Made by a program: the position numbers and the translations under genes. Below, piece after piece: positions 10,814-21,339 of a stretch of DNA of 64,000 bases. This stretch comes from Marasmius tenuissimus (taxonomy: Eukaryota; Basidiomycota; Agaricomycetes; Agaricales; Marasmiaceae), in NCBI GenBank assembly GCA_029532415.1, contig JAQOTA010000054.1, positions 2,852,001-2,916,000 on the forward strand. Reading direction: 5' to 3'. Numbering within the stretch: the stretch's first letter is position 1; each line of letters opens with the position of its first letter. The notes under the pieces are model-generated. The model saw nothing but the letters and a program-made list of their open reading frames with translations, made no database searches and was not told the origin of the DNA.

Positions 10814-11880
10814 GTGAGTGACCCGATCATCATTTTGACCTTCAGCGAAGCTCAATGTCCTCATCTAGCAAACTCTCGCTTACCTTTCAATGGGTTTCAA
10901 GGGGGTCCCGCATTTACTTACCAACCCCCGGCCCCTACTACAAGCCAGCCACCGCGTCATTTGGAACCTTTGAATACCCAAAACGAACCGTCTAGAGATG
11001 ATGGCTCGTCGGAGCAATCAGGATCAGAGATATCAGATACCTCAGACTCGGAGAGCTCTGTTGGTAAGCCACAGTTGCTCACCGAATGGGATGGATGGCC
11101 AGATGGTGACTTCGAGCTTGATGTGGATGATGTCACCTTTGAAGAAAACAAGATGTCGATGGTTCATTGGGCGACACGGTCCTCGGGGCGGAGCGATCAG
11201 GAGCAAGGTTCCGTTGATGCTAAGGTTTGGAAGAAGGGATGCAGAACTTTCTGGCGGTGCCAGGGAGTGTTCAAATGCGAGAAGTGTCCCATGCTAGTTC
11301 GGGCGCAGGTCAACAAGAAGGATCAGGAGAAGCAAGGCAAAACTCCGTGTTGCTGTGGCGGAAACCTGAAGTATCTGGGCTGTTCAGCTAGAGACGAATA
11401 CACCCGCTACAACGGTAGTTGTTCCATTCATTATTGACATTCTGGCACACATCTACACCCGCGGCCCACTCATATCCTTCATCTTTCGAAGAAAGAGAAA
11501 GCCCGCTTCGAGGAGCTGGTCGTCAATCACCCTACAGTCGGGCCCCTGGGTCTCATGGTCGGTATCCCCACCATGGCTGGACCAGGACCCTCTGTTATGG
11601 ATATCAGCCCAGTACTTGCCAACAAGGATAGGGTTGTAAAAGAGAGGAATACCATCAAGCAAAAGTATGCACGGGGTGGGGATGACTTTGTGCATGCTCT
11701 AGCCAACCTCGACCATGACCTCCCAAATTTTCTTGTGGACAGTGTTTTCAGTCAGATCACCGTCATATGCCTTCAGACACCCTGGATGAGAGGACGCCTA
11801 CTCTCCCCCGAAGTGCCTGACGAACCTGTCAATGGTATCGTGTCTGATGCGGCACATCAATTTTGGAGGAACAAGAACGA
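10814..11880 (+). pseudogene. MULE-like transposase, N-terminal part with WRKY/GCM1-type zinc finger
   Basis: The first exon (about 10814-11414) gives an acidic, serine-rich N-terminus, then a conserved block around DVTFEENKMSMVHWATRSSG. A zinc-binding region follows with regularly spaced Cys (WKKGCRTFWRCQGVFKCEKC, later PCCCGG and LGCSARDEY), which fits the WRKY/GCM1 zinc fingers found in MULE transposases. A second exon from about 11,465 reads HPRPTHILHLSKKEKARFEE and continues to NHPTVGPLGLMVGIP. The intron between them begins GTAGTT near 11416. The reading runs to VSDAAHQFWRNKND at 11880, where a 2.7-kb insertion starts. Removing the insertion joins this frame exactly to VLIASSVYCSPEQGW at 14592. 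Expected role: DNA binding by the transposase. Confidence 0.75.
11877..11880. repeat. 4-bp target duplication (ACGA), left
   Basis: ACGA precedes the TGTAGTGCC terminus at 11881 and recurs at 14588-14591 directly after the TTTACA terminus. Keeping one copy restores the transposase reading frame. Confidence 0.75.
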
Positions 11881-12027
11881 TGTAGTGCCTGCTATTAAAG
11901 CAGCTTCAGAGCCTTGTTTTTGTGCGATTTTAGCATAAAACAGATAAGAAATGACTAGGTAATACGAGTACTAGAGCGAGTCCTGAGTGGCTAGTAAAAG
12001 GCTCAGTTCCTAGCATAAGGAGAGAAT

Positions 12028-13856
12028 AGCGCCTCGGAGGCGTCTCTCCTTATCTCTGAAAACTGTAGGAGTCGTATAACTGACGAAAGTATCACTTCGG
12101 AGGCATGACTAGGACCTGTAGTCATAACAAGGGAATATCTCCAGTGGCTCGGAGGCATCGTACTAAGGATTAGAATAATAGAATCAGACTTGACAAAGAC
12201 CCGTAATAGTAGAGCTAGACAGAGGAAGACGCCGCGGAAGCATGGATGGTCGGAAAGCGAGACTAAGTCAAGCCTCAAGAAGCTTGGTATAAGGACGAGG
12301 CCTCGCTTTGGAGGCATGATTGATTCAAGTATACTAGGTATACTACAGGTTACGCTAGTCATCCATATTGGCTAGAGCTACCTCATCCCAACCGAAGTAA
12401 TTATCTACGTCGGAATCTTCAGGATAATAAGAATTAATGAAGGTTTCATGATCTAGATAATTGGTATAGAATGGATCACATAAAATAGGATTATAGAAAG
12501 AAAAGGATCGAGAGAGCCAACAACCCATGACAGGGGAGTACTTGAAGAACGAGAGCTTGGTATAGTCAAGCTTTGGAGGTGCTGGGCACTCAGCGCAACT
12601 GACGACGCCATCGATCCAAGCGTTGACGGCTCCAGGAGTACGAGCGGTTTTAAAGTCAAGGAAACCAACTCGAGCAATGGACTCAGCGACCATGTCGATG
12701 ACAGACCTGGCGTCGTGAGGAATGAAGTGGTCAAAGGTGTCCTCACAGAGATAGATTTCGTCCTGGATCATGTCGTAACGAATCACGTAGCCCCAGTAGA
12801 TGGATCTGCGGCGACTGAGGAAGAACTGCTGGAAGATGATTCTGAGGATAGCCTCTCGTTCTGTGTCAAGTGGAATGGGTAGGATGATGCGGCGCTCCTT
12901 GATCTTATCAGAGTAATCTTCTGGATACCACCAGAGCTTATACAACTCTGGAGAGGAAGTCAGAAGGCCACCTCGGAATCTAGAAAATAGAAAGACTGAC
13001 TATAAAGCAAGTTGCGGAAGTGATCTTCAATGTTATGCAAGCGTGCCATAGTGCGCTCGGGGGAAAAGCAAGCAAGGAATTGGGAAAAACCTAGTACTTG
13101 CTTTTACTGACCTCTGGGCTTGCCGCCGAAGTGGAAATTTTACTTGGGAAACCAGGAAATTAGCGCTTCGGAGGCGTGGATCCGAACCAGGCACTGGGCG
13201 CTAAACAATGATCGAGAAGTGATCGAAGGAGTTGCACCACCGACGTACCTCCCTTGTACTCATACATGGAGATATTGATGGTACTAAGGGCATAGTTGGT
13301 GCTGGTAGCAAAATGCAGTGCTCAACTGCACTGGAAGGCAAGGGACTAAGAAAGAAAGGAATGGTGTACCGAAGAATCGAGTAGGAGTTCTGGCTGAACC
13401 ATTGAACTATTACCCGGTATCCAAGGTACCAAGATTGGATATAGTGGGGCAGCCATATGGATGGCAGGATGTCAGAATTATCCGAGCTACGGAAAGGACA
13501 TTGACCTGGCTATGAACGGCTGGGTAACTCCATGAATACAGGCATCTAGTAGCACTTTGGAGGCAAGTACTTTGCTTCAGACGAAGGGAGTATATGCTTC
13601 GGAGGCAGACAGAACAGGATGACCTATGACGATTGAAGAGTCTAGAACCGGAGAATCAATGCTGCGGAGGCAGATAGGCAGAACGGAACCATTGATAGGA
13701 GAAACCCGGAAGAAAAGAATGTTAGAGAATGTTCGAGGCTGATGATACTTCCGAAGCAAATTATTGGTTTTGACTTTGGGGTTCAAAAGCGTAGATTAAA
13801 CACAAAAACTCTCCAAGTATATTCCAAAGTAGGTAGTTTATGCCTCCGAGGCATGG
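12028..13856. repeat. Dispersed CTTCGGAGGC motif array
   Basis: At least ten copies of a C(T/C)TCGGAGGC-like decamer occur within the 2.7-kb element, for example near 12030, 12094, 12143, 12308, 13153, 13556, 13593, 13662 and, inverted, 13845. A related CTTCCGAAGC form recurs at about 13750, 14150 and 14305. The motif is not noticed at this density elsewhere in the window. Such repeats could be binding sites or a relic of internal duplication. Confidence 0.6.
12355..12945 (-). CDS. Unrecognised protein (about 196 aa) inside the 2.7-kb element
   Basis: A continuous frame encodes a neutral to acidic protein rich in aromatic residues (LYKLWWYPEDYSDKIKERR, then FQQFFLSRRRSIYWGYVIRY, ending WDEVALANMDD). 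There is no ATG at the left end of the frame. Upstream at about 13050 an ATG starts MARLHNIEDHFRNLLYS in a frame that shifts near 12970, so the original product may have been about 235 aa and be broken by one small indel. I do not recognise a domain: there is no zinc knuckle and no polymerase or integrase motif. It lies wholly inside the inserted element, so it is a transposon-borne or captured gene. Confidence 0.4.
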   Translation of the reverse strand: MYKLWWYPEDYSDKIKERRIILPIPLDTEREAILRIIFQQFFLSRRRSIYWGYVIRYDMIQDEIYLCEDTFDHFIPHDARSVIDMVAESIARVGFLDFKTARTPGAVNAWIDGVVSCAECPAPPKLDYTKLSFFKYSPVMGCWLSRSFSFYNPILCDPFYTNYLDHETFINSYYPEDSDVDNYFGWDEVALANMDD

Positions 13857-13900
13857 TTTATTCGATATTTGTACAATTCGGTAGAATTAGAGCCTCCTAG

Positions 13901-13911
13901 AGTATATAAGC
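13901..13911 (+). promoter_or_regulatory. TATA-like box inside the 2.7-kb element
   Basis: The sequence GAGTATATAAGCAG on the plus strand looks like a core promoter, about 690 bases before the element's right end. If the right part is an LTR this would be its promoter. No plus-strand gene starts just after it within the element. Confidence 0.35.
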
Positions 13912-14587
13912 AGTGGGGTTTTCATTAAGAATCCCCAAGCAATCCGTACGATTAGTATTCAGAGGATACGAAGCTATTCCACTTGTTGGGTAGTTAGTTG
14001 ACTCGGGAGCGCTTCTGGAGAGACATTAGAACGGAATAGACTTTGTTTGCCCAAACCTAGAAAATCTATTGAACACTTGCTTGACCTTGACTTTGCATTG
14101 TTTGTCTGCGACGCCGACTTGACTGGCTGAGCTATTGTTGAACTTCCGAAGCTAATTGGGCTGAGGATATTGTTCGCCGTTGACAGTTGGTCTTCGGTTA
14201 TTGACAGACTTGATTGGAGTCTTAATTGCCATTGTTTGATTTGATTGTCTTGTTGCCCCTCGCTGTACGAGTGGTTCTGAAGCTAGTCGAAGCCTAAGGA
14301 CGCACTTCCGAAGCACCAAACAAACTCTACATTCCCCAAAACAACCTATAAACCTCTCTTCCGAACCCCACTTTTGACCTCCGAACTGGTTTCAGAGGCG
14401 AAGCTACCTTAGTTGGATAGTTTCTTGAGTCAGATTTCCTTCAGCCTACTATTGCAGTCTGGCTAAGAGCAGAACCTATGATCAACGCCGATCCCCGATT
14501 CCCGCACCCTTCAGCTACACTCTTGAGTGTTGGGAGGATTTGACCTACAAGTTAGATTTTATTATACACCGCGAGTGGCGCTTTACA

Positions 14588-14591
14588 ACGA
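14588..14591. repeat. 4-bp target duplication (ACGA), right
   Basis: This ACGA follows the TTTACA end of the element and is the same as 11877-11880. Confidence 0.75.
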
Positions 14592-15418
14592 CGTACTAAT
14601 CGCCAGCTCTGTCTACTGCAGCCCAGAGCAAGGATGGGCTCCGACACTCTTCAGCTTTTCCAATGGGGCAACTGCTGAACATTTCCGGTTCCATTTCCTG
14701 ACACTATTTCAGAGTATCGCTGCAGAATGTGAATCACAAGGGATTGAGCTGGTTTATAAGATGTTCGCATCGGTATGGTATTTTTTCGACCTCAAGCAAG
14801 GATTTTCACTTAAGCTATCCTAGATAATGGATTTCTCGGACGCGGAGCGTAATGGCTTCTGCGCCGCATTTGTTGATTTTTGGGAACATTGACACAGGAA
14901 CAACAAGACTGCTGACAAGCTCCTCTCAATTACGGAGGAGTACCTCCGTGGCTGTTTACAGCACTTCGAAGCCTCTGTCAATTGGATCAAACGAATCAGC
15001 GCTGTTGTAAATCCAGCAGATCAACCCTGCTTCTCAAGTATGGCCAAGGGTCTAGTCGCTGCATCCGATTCAACTCAGTTCATCGAGCTCGCAGTGCAGT
15101 TATCCAAAGAATTCCCGAACACGTCATCATGGGTGCAATGGTGGATGCGAAAGGAACATGCTACGATGCTATTTGCGTCAGCACAGCACATGGACCCTGC
15201 GCTTTGGGAATCTATCCTGAAGACCACTAATTCTGCGGAATCAATGCATTGGCGGTTATACAGTGCTGTTGGAAGACGACATGAGCTCATCAGCGGAATC
15301 TACGTGTTGTATAAGGTGGCAGGTTCCTTTGAGGAGGAATATATGAATAATATCAGTGAGTTTTTTGTCTGTTTGTCCCGCCCATGGTCCTGGCTCAAGA
15401 GTCGAGAAACACTCTGAT
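14588..15418 (+). pseudogene. MULE-like transposase, core part
   Basis: This continues the transposase from 11880: VLIASSVYCSPEQGW, a conserved FSNGATAEHFRFHFLTLF block, an intron at about 14774-14823 (GTATGG...CCTAG), then MDFSDAERNGFCAAFVDFWE. A TGA at 14890-14892 interrupts the frame between His and His, where CGA (Arg) would fit. Beyond it the frame stays open through WVQWWMRKEHATMLF and LKTTNSAESMHWRLY up to about 15355, where an intron begins. The conserved Asp and Glu residues here are candidates for the DDE-type catalytic set, but I cannot assign them with certainty. Confidence 0.7.
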
Positions 15419-15439
15419 GCTAACAAATGCTCTCAACTA

Positions 15440-16806
15440 GCGGGGGTTCCTATCGCCTACAAACCGCACGAACCATGGAAATTAACCTATAAGAAGAGGG
15501 GAACAACCCACCCTTCCCACTTGCTCAACTCGAAGGAGTCTGATGGGAAATCACAAGCCAGGTGTCCGCCGGATACGTCTTCGGAGTTGGTGGGCTCTTC
15601 TACCAAGCCTGCTTTGAAGCAGAAGCATGCACAGTCACTCTTTGCTGTGCTGGCAGATCTTTTGCATGCCATTCCAAGCTATGTCTGGAGCATGAACTCA
15701 TGCTGGCTCGACACATCCCTCGAGCTCCTCTTCCACACAGTGATACGTGAATGGTCCGACTTTTCCAGGTGCTTTGTGACCATGCCCAAGAATCGTCATC
15801 TGAGGTACTTGTACGAATGTTTAACAACACAGTGAGATGCAACTCGAGATCGCTTCCCACAGCTCCTTGACAGTTCATCAGCACAATCCTCACACTCGGA
15901 TGCTACACAAGCGAAGGCCATTCTCAAAGCAGATACTGCTATTCAACTTGCAAATCTCATCACCAGCAATCGTGAATCACTCCACAGCTTTCTCAATGAT
16001 AACGGCTACCTTCTGAAATTGAATGGGATGTATGGCTTCAAGGACATCTTGGTGAGCAAAATTCATGTCAATCACTTGATCAAGCTAAATGAGATTAATT
16101 GAAAGGGATGGGTTCAATCTTTGCTGCGACGAGAAACACCTCAAACGCAGGGGACTCTGCATTTCCCGGATTATAGTCCGTGGCCGACGGATAGTGCACA
16201 CCTATACTTCGTTGCAGTACATTCAACACTAAATCGATGCTCCGGCGATGGTGATGGGACAGACCACTTCCGCATCCGACACAAGTCTCGACATGATACT
16301 GTTCATACCTTGCGTCCAGCGGATTACGAATCCACAAAGGGCAGTGTGCAGGCATGGCTTGAGAGCAAGGTTGCCATGCATACACAATTGACTCTCGACG
16401 AGGACAGCTGCCTTTGTTGGTGTTCTGACAAGGACGGAAAGTCTACACTGTGTACTGGCCTCCGGTCTTCCACTTCCTTTTGGGCCTCCATTCCAGTCCT
16501 TCTAGCTCTTGAGGTACAACCCGCGGATGCTCTCATGAAGTATCACCAATGGGACTTCCCTCGACATCTCTATCCAACTCGAAAGCCTGGACATAAGCGC
16601 TCTACCCGTTCTGATGACCTAGTCTACGACTTGGTTGGTTGCATCTTATTCAACGGAGACCACTACATAGCACGTTACCTATGGTCCCCACCATCGACTA
16701 GCAAGAAGATGCCCGGTCTTTATCGGTACGATGGCATGAAAGACCATGGCATACCCACCAGAATGCCCCCTTCGACCCTAAAAACACATCTTTGGATCGG
16801 AAATTG
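15440..16806 (+). pseudogene. USP-like (peptidase C19-type) module of the MULE-like element
   Basis: After an intron the gene continues GVPIAYKPHEPWKLTY, a basic linker, and SYVWSMNSCWLDTSLELLF. This last block aligns well with the Cys box of ubiquitin-specific proteases (Asn-Ser/Thr-Cys, then Ser-x-Leu); the Cys codon is at 15701. Far downstream, YDLVGCILFNGDHYIARYL fits the USP His box (His codon at 16661) and LYRYDGMK its Asp (16730). The frame is broken by TGA at 15833-15835 after a Thr-Thr-Gln, and by a shift near 16,790 before the PHD part. Expected activity in an intact copy: removal of ubiquitin or a ubiquitin-like tag. The substrate is unknown. Because only motifs support the call, a non-catalytic role or a related fold remains possible. 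Confidence 0.6.
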
Positions 16807-16829
16807 AAAGTGATGGAGACTATGTAACT

Positions 16830-19066
16830 GTGTGGGCAATCTACCATCTTCGGGGAGGATTAGAGTCGCAAGAGACATTCTACCAGTGGCAGAAGAGCCA
16901 GATGAAGGATGCCCATGGACTGACTCTCTCACGAAATACACTGGATGAGAACCAGACTCCCCTGACCGTGTCTCTTGAACAATCCGACTTACAAGAACTT
17001 CCATGGCAGGCCTTGACATGGGTAAAGTCCCACCCTCATGACTCCACATTCAAGGAGTACAGCCTGAAGCCAGCTCCATCCTCATCACCCTTCAAAATCA
17101 AGATTCCTCCTCTTTGCCCTTCCCAACCCAGCAACAAGCTGTCATCAATGGACCCCAGTGCCCATCCTTCCGGCACAGAAACCCCACCAGCAGAGGCAGA
17201 TGGTTTGCACAGGCGCAATATCCCATCTTGTTCCAAACCTGCAACTCGACCGTTCCCAATGCCCGAACACTTCTCTGAGATACCAAGAGGGTCAGTCGAT
17301 GCGAATACCCCTCCCCCTGAGCTACACGACGCGTCAGACAGCTCTGACGCCTTCGAGATGTGCTGTCGTTGTGGAGCTGTTAGTCGCAGTGACACACTTC
17401 AGCCACAGGTGATTGAAGGGGTTGAGCTTGTGCAGTGTGTGCTTTGCGAGACGTGGCACCATATTGCGTGCCAGCGAAACGGTTGGGCCGCCATACTCTC
17501 CAAGAATGAAACCTTCATATGCGATACGCAGTGCACTCCTGATGAAAAGGCATTAGCATGGATTGACAAAGGTCAAACAAAGAAATCGAATACCAAGCCA
17601 TCGAAGCTCCTGTACATACCGCTCTCAATGTTCTTTTCAGGAGTGTCGCTGAAGGTTTCTAGGCCAGGAATGGGTGCGCTCTGTTGCCGAGGACATTACT
17701 GGTTTCCCGCGAGACTAATGGAACATATAGACCATTCTGATGGAAGGTTTGCATGGAATGTGTTATTTTGGCGAGGATGTTCATTCCGGCGCAGCCCTGT
17801 GTTGATGACCACAAACAAGATTGTCTCCCTGTGGTCTGAGGATGTGAAAGATAGCATGTGGCAGGACCGAGCTGGACGTCGTGCAATGAGGGTGAGTGAT
17901 GCCTCAGAGCTGACAATATATACTCCTAATAACCTATGTTTTGCAGCTGGGCAAATGGACTCATGCTCTTGTTCATGTCGCCCAGAATAAGGAAGACCTG
18001 GAATATGAAGGAATCGATCAGTTCCAATATGACAAAGAAGTAAATAATGCACTTACACCTCACACAGAGCTTCTTGAGAAGCTGTATCGTCATCCTGACT
18101 TGGTTGATTCATCAGATGTTCCAGCCTTAGAGCATATTCGAACATCGCCCAATCATCTATTCAACAATGTGTTGCCCCACTGTGGTTCCACATCCATCGA
18201 GGATCGGTGTCGGGTATCTAACTGGTTTGAAACGCACATCTCAAGAGACTCACATGTCAGAGTTCAGTGGATGTACCTCGTTCCCTGGAGTCACATCATC
18301 ACATTGCTCATTGCATACCGACTGGCCATTGGCAAACACGATTCTGGAGACAAGCTGCAAATTGGAAAGGATCTGCTGCAAGAGGTGTGGGCAATTCAGG
18401 TTCGGGAGACTTCTCAAGAGAACGCAAGAGATTTCGAAGGCGGACCCCGACGTATAGTTGATGTGGATAACGAATGTCTAGGGGACCTGGAGAGGAAGAT
18501 GTTTGAGTGTTCTGCAAGGGCTGGCAACACCGGTTACTTTCAATGGGGTCTAGATGCAGGTCATCATGAAAACAACTGGAATCCATACGACGGCTTACCA
18601 CGAGCCTGGACCAAACATCGATATGCGGTAGGAGCCTATGACGAAAGGATCCTGGAGGTTTGTCACATTCAGTTCGTGAATATACTGTCACTGATATCTG
18701 AAGCTATCTCAACAGAGAGGGGAAGCTTTCATTGAATGGGAGGAGCCAGCTGTCGGAAACATAGGTAGAACCGAGAGTGTTCCACGGACAGAGAACGGGG
18801 TGACTGTGGCCAAAACTGTATCGCGGAAGCGGAAAAGGAAGGCAGAGGGAGATAGTGAGTGTGAATCAGAGGAGTTGACAATCACGGTGAGGCAGATGAA
18901 GGAAGCACAAGGCGAGGAAACAAAGAGAACTGTCAGGAGAAGGAAAGAGAACCAGGAGGCATTGGTCAGTGGTGAGGTTGGTGAGAACGAGGGGAAGGCA
19001 GACCGGCGTCCTCAAAAAGCCATCCGAGAGCCCCGGGAAGGTACATGCAGGAGTACACAGAATTGA
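16830..19066 (+). pseudogene. PHD finger and C-terminal region of the MULE-like element
   Basis: The first exon (to about 17890) has a PHD-type zinc finger: MCCRCGAV near 17358, VQCVLCETWHHIACQ near 17430-17475 and FICDTQC near 17515, fitting Cys4-His-Cys3. Next come a conserved WFPARLMEHI block and FAWNVLFWRG. An intron (17892-17946, GTGAGT...TGCAG) leads to LGKWTHALVHVAQ and a long helical region through WFETHISRD and WMYLVPWSHIITLL. A second intron (18658-18717) leads to an acidic then Lys/Arg-rich tail ending at 19066 that could hold nuclear localisation signals. PHD fingers usually read histone H3 tails, so this module could guide the element to chromatin (inference). The part right of 16,830 is fully open. 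Confidence 0.6.
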
Positions 19067-19979
19067 AACCTCACACAGATAGCCAAAAAGTAGTCAATAA
19101 TGATCGTATTTGTTCTTCAATTGATACAGTAACATTAGGCTAATGAACAACTGAATCAGTAAGAGACGAGCAGCGTGGATTATTGAGCACTCACAGCTCT
19201 CAACCCAGCAATTTACAGCCATTGCAAACAATATCTAACCCTATGTGGTTGCCTTGTATGATGTTGTTATTGCGTTCAAGGCTTGAAGGAGTGGCTCACC
19301 GTGATTATGATGATTTGGATCTTCAACTCGCATACACAGCCAGAAACATGCCGAAAACTGCTTTTGGTAAGGGAGATATGAGTATTGAAACTCTACATGA
19401 AGTAGAATTGATATAAACTCACTCTTGTTCAAAGATTTGGCAGCCACCGTTGTGGTTCGAAGGTTGCGCAGGTTGCGCAGGTTGTGCACAGGACTTGCAC
19501 AGGGTCCAAACCTGACCCGTTATCCAAGCCGCGGCTCCATTTACACCCTCTCTTTGTCCACTCTATTTCTACGAGTTTTTTCCAGTCACTTTGGTGGCAT
19601 TTTTGACGGAGTACTGAGGACTGCTGAAGAAAAGATAGGTGAGAACACCATGATAAGGTCAAGGGTTTGCGAGCCTGAGGCCTTATATAAAGGATTGGAA
19701 TAATAGAGATGAAGGAGGTGGAACGTTGAATGTTGAATGGTCGCGCTGACATTGACAGGCCCCGGTTGAACGATCACGTGCGGAGTGCAATGTCTAGATA
19801 TCTTTTAGGTTGTGGTGAAGGTCAGGATTTATCTGGACATTCCTCCTGGCACCAATTTCACTCTTGCGCTGTGGCATTTATTAATGTATCACGCTATCTC
19901 AGTGAATGGGAGGTTGAGCCTAACAGAAGCTTTCGTTCTCTAAGTCGCCGATGCACCAGAACAAATGTTGTTAGTTTCT
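19067..19979. other. Intergenic, with a TGCGCA cluster
   Basis: No gene is supported. Around 19455-19500 the sequence GGTTGCGCAGGTTGCGCAGG is followed by two near copies, echoing the TGCGCA clusters left of the MULE gene. At 19721-19739 there is a GAACGTTGAATGTTGAA motif also seen, inverted, at 22181, 23545 and 29990. Confidence 0.5.
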
Positions 19980-20175
19980 GACCGCTCACAAATGCCCAAA
20001 TCGCTCGTGAGCGGTCATGAGCACTGTGAGTCTCAGGGCTGCTCACAAGTGAATATGGGACACCTTTTTTTTCATGTGTGCTTGTGAGCACCGCCAGGTT
20101 CACAGTGCTCATGAGCAAGCCAGACTTAATGAGCAATCATGATCTTTGCTGGTTTCATGATTGCGCATGAGCACA
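19980..20175. repeat. GCTCATGAGC palindrome cluster, left
   Basis: About 195 bases hold many whole or half copies of the palindrome GCTCATGAGC: for example GCTCGTGAGCGG near 20003, TCATGAGCAC near 20017, GCTCACAAG near 20042, TGCTCATGAGCAA near 20108 and GCATGAGCACA near 20166. A matching cluster lies at 21340-21535. The density is far above that of the surrounding DNA. Confidence 0.7.
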
Positions 20176-21339
20176 TCGGAAAAGATTGAAAAAATAAATA
20201 AATAATATAATCATTCCGCAGCAAATGACACAAGTACATGGAACTGGATTACCAGAATACATATTATATACGTTATGGACAACAATCGGAATACGCGTCC
20301 ATTGACTGGTTCATGCCCTGCGTCCTCGTCAAAAAGCCTCGCCAGATCGCTAAAACCACTGTTATGTTGGTACAAAGGTAGTTATGTGGGCAGCATAGAC
20401 TACGGGAGTAATATGGGTGCTACTAGATCATATCCATTGTCAGCAACATTATCAGGACGGGGGCGAACTTAACATACCTTCAATAACAATGTGCCTTCAA
20501 GGAGCCACTGACAGCGGTAGGTAGTGTAAAGGTAGTGAGAAGGATCGGGGATGGGGGTGGGGACGAAATTCATGGGGGGGATTGCAAGGTATTTATATTC
20601 CTGAGGATGGTCCGTGTGCCAGTCTCTCTCTTGGCCAAAACGAGTAATTTCAGCCCGCCGGCTTCATCATGACGTCGGTTTGTGCACGGACCTTCAAATT
20701 TGATCACGTTCTCCAAAGTGCACGTCCAGCAGTCGGGTCCTGGCAGGACAAGGTCAGACAAACGGTCAGAGGAGAGTAAAAATGTGTGTACTTTTCTCCT
20801 GTGTTATTGCCAAATCCTTACGGCCTCTTAAAGCCAAGATAGTGAGTTCTTTCCTTCGTTAGCTCGCAGTTCCTTGTGCCATGTTGTGTGTTCATGTTCA
20901 CATATTCGTGGTAGGCTTGATGACTGACCGTAATCAGATGGGTAGTGATGATCTGAGGGGGAAAAGCGACCTCTCTGGGGCACACTCGTTGAGGCTAAAG
21001 ATAACAAGCTCACTAAGCAATGAGCACGGAAAAAAAGTCTCAATGACATACCGAGATTGTGAGCCGTTCCTGCTTAATAACCTGTTCTTTGGTGGCCTAT
21101 CATGATCCTGACTTGAACACGATTGTAGAAAAAAGAGATTGAGAATATTCCAACTTGGTTGTTGAGAATCTGTTGACGATGTTGAGGGCAACGAAAAGAT
21201 AGAGATGGTGGTTGCAATTTGAGCATGAGATGAAATGGCTGTGCATCCCACGCAGCCATGATATAGCTTGAGATGTCCATTTTGTCTAATGCCCGGAGAG
21301 AAATCAAGTGCCGAGTGTTATACCCGTTAACAAAGGGCG
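20176..21339. other. Spacer between the two GCTCATGAGC clusters, no gene seen
   Basis: AT-rich at its left edge (20195-20215), with no supported coding region or RNA gene. If the flanking clusters are the ends of a small non-autonomous transposon, this is its interior. Confidence 0.5.

Larger units (their letters stand above)
11881..14587. mobile_element. Unclassified 2.7-kb insertion with TGTA...TACA ends
   Basis: The segment starts TGTAGTGCC and ends GCGCTTTACA. It is flanked by ACGA on both sides and interrupts the MULE transposase so precisely that removing it with one ACGA gives an open, conserved reading. TG...CA ends with a 4-bp duplication suggest an LTR-type or integrase-type insertion, but I could not find two long terminal direct repeats. 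No reverse transcriptase or transposase is visible. It carries one unrecognised frame on the minus strand (12945-12355), a TATA-like stretch near 13900 on the plus strand and many copies of a CTTCGGAGGC motif. It may be a non-autonomous (LARD/TRIM-like) element or a very long solo LTR. Confidence 0.65.
10814..19066 (+). mobile_element. Degenerate MULE-like DNA transposon (coding extent)
   Basis: This spans the coding parts of one large transposon gene: a WRKY/GCM1-like zinc finger and transposase (10814-15418, interrupted), a USP-like peptidase (about 15,440-16,800), and a PHD finger with a long C-terminal region (16,830-19,066). The pieces join in order through GT-AG introns and match, as I recall them, high-copy Agaricomycete repeat proteins. 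True element ends (TIRs and target duplication) were not found, so the limits given are those of the gene. It is interrupted by another element at 11,881-14,587 and has in-frame TGA stops at 14890 and 15833. Confidence 0.7.

Noticed and set aside
11881..14587. Calling the nested element a full Gypsy retrotransposon
   Set aside because: TGTA/TACA ends and a 4-bp duplication would fit, but no polymerase, integrase or pair of LTRs could be found.
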